DNA from: Leptodontidium sp. MPI-SDFR-AT-0119
Taxonomy: Eukaryota; Ascomycota; Leotiomycetes; Helotiales; Leptodontidiaceae
Reading direction: 5' to 3'
Assembly (NCBI GenBank): GCA_020726505.1
Contig: JAHLEZ010000029.1
Coordinates: 496,001-560,000 of the forward strand
DNA: 64,000 nt
The notes under the pieces are model-generated. The model saw only the letters and a list, made by a program, of their open reading frames with translations, did not search any database and was not told where the DNA came from. Position 1 is the first letter of the stretch, and the number at the start of each line of letters is the position of its first letter. Positions 43,058-53,800 of this stretch are shown here, piece by piece. Made by a program: the position numbers and the translations under genes.

Positions 43058-44348
43058 ATGACACCTACCGAGACGAACTTCAGATCATGTCTGCCAGATC
43101 TGTCAAAGGGAAAATTCTCAGATCTATCGACTCATGATGCGACTTCATGGAAGGAGAGGTCAATGCAAGTCCCTTTCCTCCATGATCTAATACATGGCTG
43201 GTTGAAACTCGGAGATGAACCGTTTAAAGGGATTACATCGGATGGTAAGAGGAGCTGTGAACCAGTGTAGAACTTGCTGATGATTTTCTCCTCCATAGGA
43301 AGAGTCATCCCCGAGCTCTACGATTATGAAGACCATGGTATAGACTCTGCTCTTATTGCCGAAGCGGCGAAGGATGTTTTCAACCTGTGCTCCGCCGAAC
43401 AGCTCGCAGCTATGCGCCAGCCGCTCAATTCCAAAACTTGGCGGTCATGGTCGAATCCAGAGATATACTTCTCCCCATTCGGGCTCCGTCTAGAGGAGAC
43501 GTCAAAGGAGCTCTCGGATTCAATTTTGCGGGTAATGGAACTCACGCTATCCCCAGAAGGATATGAGAAGGTCTCCAACGCGAGGTGGGTCAACAAGTTT
43601 CTCGGAGATCTGTGCAACGGCAGGAGCGTCTTGAACGAGTTTTCATATAACTTTCAGATCTTTGGCGAACCATCTGATCAAGCGCCATGGGGATGGAGCA
43701 TCTTCGGTCATCATTTGTGCATGTGCGCATTCATCAACCGAAGGCAGCTTCATATGGCACCGGTGTTCTTGGGTGCTGAACCAAACGAAATAGACGAGGG
43801 CCCTCACAAAGAAACCACAATGATGAAGGCTGAGGAAAGGATGGGCTTGGAGCTGATGCAGTCCCTATCACCAGAGCAGCAGAAGGAAGCGCAGGTTTAC
43901 GAAAAAAATGTATGACGAGAGGATGCCCCTTGGACGGTTTAACAGAGCCGATCAGCGACATATCTGTGGCGCATTTCAAGACAACAGGATTGTACCGTAT
44001 GAGGGGGTCAACATAGGGTGTCTGTCGGAAAAGCATCAGTCCATGATGATGGAAATTTTGAGCGAGTTCCTGATATACTTACCGGCTGCCTCCCTGAAGA
44101 TGAGACTTCTCCAAATCACGAAGCACCTTTCGGAGACCTATTTCTCGTGGATTGGAGGGTATAGCGATTCAGATCCATTCTACTTTCGCATTCAAAGTCC
44201 GGTCATTGTAGTGGAGTTTGATCATCATTCAGGCGTATTTCTCAGCAATACGCAGCCGCAGCGATTTCATATCCACACCATCGCAAGGGCGCCCAATGGA
44301 GGAGACTATGGGAATGCTCTACGGGAGCCAGAAAATCGTGTGCAATAG
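43058..44348 (+). CDS. DUF3500-family protein, frameshifted in A7 run
   Basis: Exon 1 is 43058..43244 and exon 2 starts at 43299 after a GTAAGA...CATAG intron. The frame runs to about 43901 and stops at 43913, but the family sequence continues without a gap in the next frame: YEK, then MYDERMPLGRFNRADQ to the stop at 44348. The switch falls in seven A residues (43902-43908); removing one restores a 411-aa protein. DUF3500 marks are WSNPEIYFSPFGLRLEE, YNFQIFGEPSDQAPWGWSIFGHHLC, AFQDNRIVPYEGV and VEFDHHSGVFLSN with HIHTIARAPNGGDYG. The His-rich motifs suggest a metal enzyme, but the function is unknown. It is either a real recent loss-of-function or a homopolymer base-call error. It is divergent from ester hydrolase 2. 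Confidence 0.75.
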
Positions 44349-45507
44349 AATTGTTAAGGCTGGGCTTTCAGGTACCTGGATATTCTTGTAACTTAGAGAA
44401 TTCTTTCCCAGGACATCGCGCTTGATCTGATCTGCATCACGAGTCGCTTTGTTGTTTTGCTAGATGCGTCTATTGGGCAAATCAATTATAACTTCTACCT
44501 ACCATCACTATCATTTGCAATGTGGTCAATAGTTTTCTCGTTCTTGGCAAAACGGCAACTAACTGACGTTCGTTTCTTATAAGTATAAACTAACTAAGGT
44601 TGGTTTTATGCAGCTTAAACGGCAGTTCGTTTAAATAGAAACGTTTAAAACGGAGCCAGTTTTAACTCGTTTTAAGTATTAAAAATAGAAATAATATAGT
44701 TTGTTTATATTATAGTTTAAGTAAAAAATAACGAAAATCAAGTAATATTAAGTAGAATTATATAATATAAGTGAAATTATATAAGAATTATAAAAGTAAT
44801 CTTATTTTTATGATTTATATACTAATAAGCCTCTTTTTTTTATAATTTTATAATAATATTATCTGTAAATCTTTAGTTCTTATCCCGTTCTTAGTAACGA
44901 CCTCGTTACGTTCGTTTTAGCCTCATATAGACGAACTACGGTTGGTTATTAAACCTTAAAACGAGCGTTAGTTAACGACCTCTAAAACAGGGTCGTTCAA
45001 ACGGCCGTAAACTATTGACTACATTGATCATTTGCATGGACGAAATAGAGTCTATGGATATTTGGTCTTAATTCATCAGGCTACATTACAACTCGCTGGT
45101 TCAAATTCACCGGCGTGAACCGTGGATTAGCACGAATAACACTTCTATGCATCAAGCAACCCTTCAATGTGGTGCCGATTATCTATCTGGGCACGCTCCG
45201 AATTTTCTCACTGTAGAATCGGCCGCCGCTTGTTCCGACTCGCCCCCCACCAACCGACGTCAAACTCTCACCCCCCGCCGCAATACCCTTTTGAATGCAT
45301 CGCACATCCCCCACAGAATATGCTACTAACCATCGGGCGAAAGTTATCCCTTGCAATCTTGCCGATTACCGTTACAGAAAATAGAGAAGTCTTGTGTTTA
45401 AGTTCTCGCGCCCTTCTATTTTTCTCACTGCACGAAAAGAAAATGGCTACTAGCGCTCAAGAGGCAAGGTTTTCAGGCACCACCTCCCATTAACAAGCTA
45501 ATTGTCC
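44349..45507. other. intergenic, mostly a MITE
   Basis: This gap contains the 509-bp hAT-like non-autonomous element at 44518-45026. The remainder to the right should hold the promoter of the monooxygenase at 45508. No gene is supported. Confidence 0.5.
44518..45026. mobile_element. hAT-like MITE with 8-bp target duplication
   Basis: The ends form an 18-bp terminal inverted repeat (CAATGTGGTCAATAGTTT at 44518-44535, inverted copy at 45009-45026, 17 of 18 matching), and weaker complementarity continues inwards for tens of bases. Both ends are flanked by ATCATTTG (44510-44517 and 45027-45034), a perfect 8-bp duplication as made by hAT transposases. The 509-bp interior is AT-rich, has no coding capacity and shows RIP-like TpA enrichment. 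The autonomous partner is not in this window. Confidence 0.82.
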
Positions 45508-47001
45508 ATGACCTATCAGAAGAAAGACCCCGAGCCGATGCACATCATCATAGTCGGTGCTGGGATTGGAGGGCTGACAGCAGCTACATCCCTTCGTCGA
45601 GCTGGCCACCGAGTTACGGTACATCCCCGTTGACCCGTTTAGTACTCCAGCTCATATTCGTCTCTTAACGTTGCATAGATATTTGAGCAATCGCAATTCA
45701 AAGAGGAGGTTGGCGCAGCACTCCACGTCTGCTGCAATGCATCGCATTGCCTACTCAAGCTAGGTTTACAAACGAGCCGTCTTCGCCCGGCGGTTTGTCA
45801 AGGCGTACGACCAAGCAAATCGAAAGCCTGAAGCACATCTTCTAACAACGAAAAGGCAGCCACGTATAGCGCGAACGGTACCCTGATTCGACGCCATCGA
45901 AATGATGACGTTGAGAAAATATATGGTTCGGTATGCCCTCCCAAGCCATAACAAAAGAAACCAGCAGGTAGCTGTGCTTACAGTCAAAAGCCCTGGTGGC
46001 TAGCTCACAGGGTCGACCTTCATAACGAGCTACGAGCACTTGCTCTCGACCATGAAGGAGACGGCGTTCCGGCACAACTCCATCTGACGAGTATAGTGCA
46101 GAGCGTAGATGCTGAGGCCGGTATTGTCACGCTCAGTGATGGATCGACGCACCAAGCAGACCTCATCATCGGAGCTGATGGTATACACGTACGAATATCC
46201 TGCTGGCCCACCATTTTCTTTATTGAACTGATATCAGTTTAGTCTATCGTGCGAGAAACTGTCTTCCACCCTGCAAAGGCCGTTACAACCAAGAGCCGAG
46301 CATTTCGTCTCCTTTTGGATGCCAAGGATGTCGACAGTGATCCTAATTGTATCAAGGTCGAGCCAGGCACCTGCACAGCATACATGGAGGACAACAAGAG
46401 ATTCGTCTTGTATCCGTGCCGAGACAATACACTGTACAACTGCGTGCTCGTTGTACGGGATCGCGTCGAGGGTCAAATCCCAGAACCATCTTGGAACACT
46501 CAATCATCTCTCGAAGAAGTGTTGGGGATATATACAACGCCTCTGTTTGATGAAAAGGTAATCAACACCATCAAGAAAGCCTCTTCGGTCAAGTGCTGGC
46601 AGCTTCTCAAGCGAAGCCCGATTGAGCGTTGGGTCAAAGGCCGAGTATGCCTGATTGGTGATGCAGCTCACCCAATGCTCCCATGTAAGAACTTCGTGCT
46701 CCGCTTTGGAAGACGAGATACTAAAGCATGGCCAGATACTGGACAAGGCGCCGGACAAGCTATTGAGGATGGCGCATCTCTCGGCATGCTCTTCACTCTT
46801 GGTACAAAGCCTTCACAGGTTCACCAGCTGCTCGAAATGTATCAGCGGGCAAGATACAGCCGCGCCTCCACTATCATGATGCTTTCTGCCGGTGAGGAGG
46901 GCACAGTCAAGATCGACCCGAGAGACACGGAGGCCTTCATTATGCCTCATGATGCGATGGAATACGCCAAGAACATGCGCACAACGGAGATTATTCAATA
47001 G
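45508..47001 (+). CDS. FAD-dependent salicylate hydroxylase-like monooxygenase
   Basis: Six exons, join(45508..45618,45679..45804,45856..45930,45991..46188,46243..46684,46736..47001), give 405 aa. GxGxxG is at HIIIVGAGIGGLTAATSLRR. The DG motif LIIGADGIH and GD motif CLIGDAAHPMLP are intact, and splicing rebuilds PYTGQGAGQAIEDGASLG. The 51-nt second intron (GTACGA donor, TCTAAC branch, AAAAG acceptor) removes an in-frame TGA; the next uses GTATGC and AAAAG. The enzyme class (salicylate 1-hydroxylase, 6-hydroxynicotinate and related monooxygenases) hydroxylates an aromatic ring, sometimes with decarboxylation. It is probably the right-hand member of the catabolic block; beyond it only unrecognised and retrotransposon DNA follows. 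No truncation is evident. Confidence 0.83.
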
Positions 47002-47543
47002 GTGGTGCATATCATGAATTAGCAATTGTGGGCATATATAATTGAAGTAATTTTATTCTAAACTAAATATGTTGGAATTATGAGCTGTAATACCTTGGAT
47101 ACGCAACACGCCATCTAAAATAAAGCGATGGACTCGATCGGGTACATGGTACTTCTATACTTGGCCCCATTCATCAACGACTGAAAATAATTCACCAAAA
47201 CTTTGTATTAGCAATAATTCTGCGTCTAATAATGGCAAGATGAGAAAAATTCACAATAAATAATTCTTCGGACCATTCCAATTCTCACCCACCCTGTCGG
47301 AAGCACGACGTATGGTAGGCATCTTGTGTGCTGAAGCATCCCCTGTTTGTGGCATGGACTATTTAAATTCCACAATGGAAAGAGCCATTTTATATCGAGG
47401 CGGCTGAAGGGCTCAAAAGGGGTGGTAGTTTCGCGGAAGCCCTCGCCAAAGTTTAGGGGGTCTCCTGCAAATATACGCGGCAAAAGGTCGAGAGACGCAG
47501 CACATCGTCACGACTTACACATTCTCGACAATCGCAATCATTA
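47002..47543. other. intergenic, no gene seen
   Basis: The 3' flank of the monooxygenase, AT-rich to about 47270 and then of mixed composition. No supported gene or repeat. Confidence 0.45.
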
Positions 47544-47951
47544 TTGACGCCGTTGGATCTGAAAAAATGCATCGATACTCTGTTGGTCCGTTTGCGGTTC
47601 ACGGGCGATAAAAGTCATAGGACTTTCCAAGACAACAAGGCCGTCATTGAGGCTACCAATGCCCAGCTGCAAAGGGTTAGAGACCTCCACCCGAACATGT
47701 CGTTGCCTTTTTGCTGCTCCGGAGGCTGGGAAGGGCATGGATCAAAGGATACCTCACTCTACGACCAGATGGTAGAAGCCAGCAAGTCGCCGGAGCAGTG
47801 GCGGCAGTTCAAAGATTCAAAGAAGGCTCCCCCCCGGGTCGTCGCTCTGCCGATCCACCCCACGAGGAGTTCGTCTATGGCTCTTCACTTCGTAATCAGG
47901 GCCAGGGTGAAGAGGAGCCGGAAGAGAAACAGCAAAGGGAGAAGGCAGTAG
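47544..47951 (+). CDS. small hypothetical frame, doubtful
   Basis: A 135-codon frame (start MTPLDLKKCIDTLLVRLRFT) of unrecognised family. A second frame overlaps it from 47711 to 48007 with an acidic/Glu-rich C-terminal half, and the two might be one gene with a shift or intron. The sequence ends in basic residues. It lies at the edge of the transposon-rich region, so a decayed host gene or gag-like fragment is as likely as a real gene. Confidence 0.2.
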   Translation: MTPLDLKKCIDTLLVRLRFTGDKSHRTFQDNKAVIEATNAQLQRVRDLHPNMSLPFCCSGGWEGHGSKDTSLYDQMVEASKSPEQWRQFKDSKKAPPRVVALPIHPTRSSSMALHFVIRARVKRSRKRNSKGRRQ

Positions 47952-48349
47952 AAGCGACGAGTGATGATAACAACGTTGGCGATGTCGAACGTGAGGAATG
48001 TGGATAAAAGCGGCGGGATCAGGATGAGACTGAGGAGATCTTCTATGCGTAAGGATGGAGCGACGGGTTACCTTTATAGGCGATAATTTAGTGTCAATGG
48101 TTGGGAGGCTTGAGCTGCGTTGAGGACTGGACTGATAACCTTAGATTGTTCATTGCCTTGCTTCCTCGGTAATGCCTCAATCCGTGCTCTTACATCCTGC
48201 AACCTTGCTTGAATCTGCTCTAGTCTTGCATTCCCCCTTGGCCTTTCCCTATCTGAAGCTCATTCTCTAGTCGTGCATTTTGTAAGATTGCTTGCATTTC
48301 TTCAACTTCACCTTTTCAAAGTGCCGTCTCTGGTGGAAGGATTTGTCTG
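47952..48349. other. boundary to RIP-mutated region
   Basis: No gene seen. Base composition changes sharply at about 48350, where AT-rich TpA-rich DNA begins and continues, with few breaks, for 14 kb. Confidence 0.5.
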
Positions 48350-49688
48350 TAAGGGAATAATATAAAAGAAATATTAAATTACTTAGTAAGTTAGTATATA
48401 AAGGAGGTTTTAATAATACTAAAAATATTAACTTTATTATTAATATATATAAGTGTTTTAATAAAGAATTTATTGCTCCTTAATTTAATACTAATTAAGA
48501 ATTATTATTCTTTAATAAAAGTACGGAAATTAAATACTAAGTTCTTTTATAAGTTATATCTTATATTAAGGTATAAGTCTTTACTACGGCTTAAGAGTTT
48601 TTTAAGAGCTTATTAGTTTCTAAGTCTTCGCTAATAACTAGCTTAGAAATTGACTTATCGAGAGCTTAGTCTCTTCGGCGCTTTAAACAGTCGCTAGTCT
48701 AATAGCCGGTCTTACTATAATAAAGACATATATTAAAAGAGACGTCTTTAAGTATAAGGAAAAGTATAAGGGACTTAAGTTAGCGAAGGATAAGCAAGGG
48801 AAAGGGCGTTTGTTAGCGAATATCTGACGATTATTTAAGAGTCAAAGTCGAGGGTCTTTATATTATAATAACTAGCGTAAGGGAAGTTATACGTTAGCTT
48901 TCCTTCTTTAAGATACCGCGCGAGCCGTTAATATTAATATTATTAAAAGAGACTTATAAAGCCTTACGAGTAATAATAGTAGTTCGTTTATTAACTTGTT
49001 TAATAGTAATATTTCGTAACTCGTAGTCTAAGACGGCTAAGAATTTATCGAGAGTTATATAATCTCCGGCGAAGTCGTACTTTTTAATATAAATGTCGTA
49101 TTTAAGCTTATCTAAGACCTTTTCGTATATATTATTAAACTAACGAGTAAGTGAGATCTTTTTAGTAGCCGTATATATTATAAACTTCGTATAAATCTCG
49201 TTATATATTATATTACTTATATAAAGTTAATTATACTTAAGCTTATTTACTTGTACTTAATTATAATTAAAGAAACACTAATCTAAAGCTTTTAATACGT
49301 TAGTAGCTTTATTAAAGTCTTTAGCGAAGTCGGGATTTATTTATTAAAAGATCATAATCTTAGCCTCTTCTTTAATACACTTAAAGTAGATATATACTTG
49401 CGATTTGCTAGTAAGGAAGTTACTTAAGTACTTTTAAATAAACAACCCTTTATATTTATCTTCTAAGCGTCGTATTCGATTTCGCCCTTATAATTACTAA
49501 AGGAGGTATAAGGGTACTTGACCTTGTTAGGCTCAACGGCAGGGATAGCGAGGTTTAACTTAGGGAAGTAATAGTCAGCGGTTATTTAGAGGTCCGCCGT
49601 AAGAGCACGCACTAATTAGTCGTAAAAAGGGGAGGAAGTACGAGTCTCTTAGCGGGGATTACCGATGGCATATTAAGTAAGGGCTTAT
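48350..49688 (-). pseudogene. retrotransposon gag relic, RIP-mutated
   Basis: The minus strand from about 49620 to 48900 reads as gag-like sequence once stops are ignored: YYFPKLNLAIPAVEPNKVKY, then YFKCIKEEAKIMIF and NPDFAKDFNKATNVLKALD. Nearly all stops are TAG or TAA at places consistent with Gln or Trp codons. Further on, near 48690-48730, comes what was a CCHC zinc knuckle, now ICLYYSKTGY-stop-TSDC, where the second Cys and the His have both become Tyr by G-to-A or C-to-T change. It is not expressed. It is a separate copy from the large element to the right and has no LTR pair that I can see. Confidence 0.55.
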
Positions 49689-49692
49689 GTAA

Positions 49693-49977
49693 TGTGGGTG
49701 GGATAAAGCCCAATAAACCACACAACAAGAGAGGTAGCATATAGTGAGGTACGGGAGAGATTCTAGGTGTAGGAAATCGCAGATCGATCAAATCTAAAGA
49801 TAACACATATTTGAAGAGTATAGAAAGTTGAGGGAGGGGAGGAGAAAAAAGTGTATTTAATAAATATCTGTAAACGTTCTTGGTTGTTTAGTTGTCTTCA
49901 AGTGTTGAGCTCTTTTATGTGGAAAGAGCCTATCCGGTCAGGTGACAAAGAGGCTACCGAGAGCCTTCCCCAACACA
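49693..49977. repeat. solo LTR of the Ty3/gypsy family
   Basis: A 285-bp copy of the LTR found at 50579-50862 and 62366-62649 (TGTGGGTGGGATAAAGCC ... CACA). It is flanked by its own 4-bp duplication GTAA (49689-49692 and 49978-49981), so it is an independent solo LTR and not part of the neighbouring element. It is visibly less RIP-mutated than the other two copies (for example CCAATAAACCACACAAC against CTATAAACTACATAAC). Confidence 0.82.
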
Positions 49978-49981
49978 GTAA

Positions 49982-50563
49982 TAACAATGGTAATAATAAA
50001 GATAACGAAATCCTTAATTAATTGATTTACTTTACTTATTAAGTAGAGGTAAAGTCCTTTATAACTATAATAAGTCTAGGGGAGTCGGGCAGCACCGGCG
50101 ATACGTCGAAGAAGCTCTGGGGTTTAGCCTCTAAGTCTGAATTAGATTCTTCGGAACTATCGAGTTTCCTTTATAAGAGTTTCGACTAAAGGGATAAAGG
50201 TATTAGTAAAGCCTAGTTGTAAAGGGGCGCTTCTTTCTCTAAAGCTTCGCCGACAAGGGGGAGAAGTTGGGAGTAGTAATAATACAAGGTAAAGGGGTAT
50301 TTGTTAAGGTTATTAATCGATTTATTAATTAAATATATAAGTTAAAATAAAAATATACGTCAAGTTATATAAGGCAAGTTAATTACAAGAGAATATCTAG
50401 CTTTCTCTAAGATACTTTACTACTAAGGCAGAGAGGTACTTATCTGTCGAATAGGCCAAGGTATTAAGGCTCGTTACTAACTTATTATAAAGGCAAGTTA
50501 ATAAGGCGGCAAAACTAGGTAAGATATAACGCTTCACAGTAAAGGGGTATTAGTCTTTTCTTA
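49982..50563. other. RIP-mutated DNA left of nested element
   Basis: AT-rich DNA without usable frames. It lies between the solo LTR and the broken LTR fragment at 50564, so it may be internal sequence of the outer retroelement. The plus-strand reading near 50370-50420 (KLITREYLAFSKI) is reminiscent of a retroelement polyprotein but is not decisive. Confidence 0.35.
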
Positions 50564-50578
50564 TATTACGACTAATAA
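50564..50578 (+). repeat. left fragment of interrupted LTR
   Basis: TATTACGACTAATAA corresponds, with RIP-type G-to-A and C-to-T changes, to the first 15 bases (TGTTACGGCTGACAA) of the solo LTR at 10419. Its continuation is found 12 kb away at 62654, after the inserted Ty3/gypsy element. Confidence 0.7.
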
Positions 50579-50862
50579 TGTGGGTGGGATAAAGCCCTAT
50601 AAACTACATAACAAGAGAGGTAGTATGTAGTGAGGTACGGGAGAGACTCTAAGTGTAGGAAATCGCGGATCGATCAAATCTAAAGATAATATATATCTAA
50701 AGAGCATAAAAAGTCGAGGGAGGGGAGGAGAAAAAAGTGTATTAAATAATATCTATAAAAAGTTCTTAGTTATTAAGTTGTTTTTAAGTGATAAACCCTT
50801 TTATATAAAAAGAGCCTATCCGGTCAGGTGACAAAGGAGCTACTAGAGCCTTCCCTACTACA
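50579..50862 (-). repeat. 3' LTR of the Ty3/gypsy element
   Basis: A 284-bp LTR with TG...CA ends (plus strand TGTGGGTGGG ... CTACTACA). It differs from the right-hand LTR mostly by C/T and G/A transitions, attributable to RIP rather than ordinary divergence, so age cannot be read from LTR identity. Confidence 0.85.
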
Positions 50863-50877
50863 TTCGTCCCCCTCTTC
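50863..50877 (-). other. polypurine tract of the Ty3/gypsy element
   Basis: Read on the minus strand, GAAGAGGGGGACGAA directly precedes the 3' LTR, the position and composition of the plus-strand priming site for reverse transcription. It supports the minus-strand orientation of the element. Confidence 0.65.
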
Positions 50878-53800
50878 AAAAATCATATTCGCCCTCGAGC
50901 GACTTAATATAAGAGAAACACTCCACTAATTAAAAGCTCTATAAATCAACGTTATTAATAAGAAGCCTAGTAAAAAAGAAGTCTCATAATAGTTGACCTA
51001 TTACCTTTGGAAGTAAATAATCGCCTCGCTTAGCGCCACTAGCTTACCTTTATAAAGTTGTTTCTCCCCCGCTAACCTTTTAACTTTAACTCTCTAAATA
51101 TAACAACTTCTCCTTAATATTATTCCTTTTATAAAGTACTTTAACACGCTTTAACTTCTTTACTCCTCCTTTTACTAATTAAATAATATCTCTTATACCT
51201 TCTCTCACTTTAATTCTTCTAAGAAAGTAAACTTCCCTGTTACGCTTATGTTAAGATCGACTTTACTATTACTTTTCTTATACTATTAAGGCAAGATCTC
51301 CTTCTATTTAATAATGACTTTAGCTACTATAACTCTAGGTATCCTTAAAGGTCTCTCTGCCGCCAATTCTTCGCTATTTAGTACCTTTAAGGCAATAACC
51401 TTAGCCTTCACTATTAACTTTAGCGCGCTATTAGAGCTTAACACCTTTAACTTCGCTATTAACTAGCCGCAGAGGTGACGTAGCAGAGATCTTTCCTTGC
51501 TTACTTACTTCCTTCTTACTCGACAGCAACTTCTTCCGTAACACTTACGTTAACTTATATACAGTCTCTAGTCAGGTTTCCCGCACCTCGATCTCTAAAC
51601 AACAGCTTTAGTATAAAGTCAAGTCACTTTAACGCGGTAAGTTAACCTTCTACAGTACTATCTAAGCTCTATTAACTCGTCGTAGACCTTTAAGAAGAGT
51701 CCTTCGTTATTAGCCACTTTAGAGGTGCTATTAAGATTAGTTCGCTCCATCTTAGCCTAGGCGTTCTTAACCTTAATACTAAAGGTTAATACTATAAAGG
51801 TCTTAACGCGTCTTAATTTCGTGAGTTATACTCTTATTTCTTCTTCTTATACTTAACTAGCTATTTATAGATTATGCTAATACCTTTCTTACGGCGATTT
51901 AAGGTACTGCCACGGTCTTTAATCCTTAACTCGTGTTTTAAAAAGTAATTAAAGTAAACTCTAGGACTTTACTTTAACGTTATTTAGCTAAGTATTAAAC
52001 TGTCTAACCTCTTTGTAGCGCCGGTGCTTATATTCTCTTTATAAGTTAAGGAAACGATACTATTTGTCTTCTTTAGGTTCGTAAACTAATAGGAATTAAG
52101 GCCACCTCGTGCGACTACTCGTATTAAACTCCACCTCTTAGGCTAAGAACGTGCGTGTCACGCCGTATTAATCTTCCCTTAGTAATAAGTCACTAAGTAA
52201 CTTTCGGGTCCCTCCACAGACACGCTCTTGTTATACTTACGTAAGTCATATTACTAAAGATAAGTAATATTATTCTACTAGTCTCTTATTAATTAGTTAG
52301 TTAAATAGGGTAAAGGCTAAATCCGCTAATTTCGAAGGTTTATAGCAGGAAGCCGGGAGGAGTAGGCAAACTAATAGTCGTAATACGTCGAGCAGGGTTA
52401 AGAGGTTATAATAGGTTCTTAGTTCTCGGTGTAGTGGAAATAGCCCCTTCTCCCCTTGACAAGTAAGTCACCTCCTATTGTTAAAGCTAATAGAGGGTCT
52501 TTAAAACAGCTGAGCTTTCTAGGAATAAACAAAAGAGTCTAATTAACTCAAGCACTGTTAGGCTGACAGTAACTAAGCATAGGATAGTATACTATAAGGT
52601 CCCGTTAGCTAGAGATCTTCTCGAAATGGTAGTTCGGTCATAGTTAAGGTCTCTTAATTACTTCGGTTCTTTAATAAGGGTTAAAGAACTTGTTATTAAT
52701 CTTAAGGTCAAAGCTAGACTTAACTCTTAACCGGTTACTCTGTGGGTTATTGGCTTTGTCCCTGTCCGTTCTACTTAACGACACTTCTCGGAATAAAGTA
52801 GTAGGCGGTAACGAAACATTTATAAGAACACCTAAGGTCGTACCCTTAGCCTTAATTAGTTACTAGTACTTATTACTAAACCTAGCTAAAGGTTGAGGGT
52901 ATAGAGTCTTTGTTACTTTAGTAATGTTAATACGAGCCTAAAATAGCGGCACACTTACTTATAAGTTTGTCGTAGTCTTAAGACTATTATACTGTACTTG
53001 AAAGTTGTTTATAACTTATAGTCTCTTACTAGTACTTTAAGTACGAAATATACTACTTTTTATTTACTAGTACTAATAAACAGTAAAAGAAGTCCTTACT
53101 CTTTTAGACTTTTCGACAGAAAGGGGCTAAGAGGTATTGACGTATATATAAAAGGGGCCCTGACTTAATAGGCAAGAGACTTTAAATAGAGCTAATTAGG
53201 GGTAGTCGACTAATACTCAATCCCTAAAAGGTTTACTAACTAAGGGTCGTCGGCTAATGACATACTTAAATCTTTAACACGTGAAGTAAGGTTAACGTTA
53301 GTTATATTATAGTTATTAACTTAAAGTTTTAAAGAGCACGGCTTTGATTCCGAGCGTGTTATTAGCTCTTCGCTAGGAGATTTCTTAGACTTTTGCCTAC
53401 TTTACATAAATCGTGTAATTTACTTACTAGTTTAAGGCTAGTTTATTAATAGTACTCTTAGTGTCGTCCTTTATAGATTACTATGCGCTACGGTTAGGTT
53501 AATAGCTTTGTAAGTATTAACTTTGTCCCTAGGAATAATAGACTTACTTTATTATTTCTTTTTTTTTTATTAATTACCGAGAGTTAGCGCCTAAGTATAT
53601 TACGTTTATATTCTTCAGGGTGTCTAGCACTTTAGACTCGAATTTCTGGCCTAAGTTATAGGTTTAACCTGCCGTTTTAGAATCTAGTCTTACGGATCGA
53701 GCCCGACAACTGGCTTATTTAAACGAAGTTACTTTTTACCGCCTAGAATATCGCCGGTTTAATAATAGCAGTCTCGTTTTAAACTTATTATATATTTATA

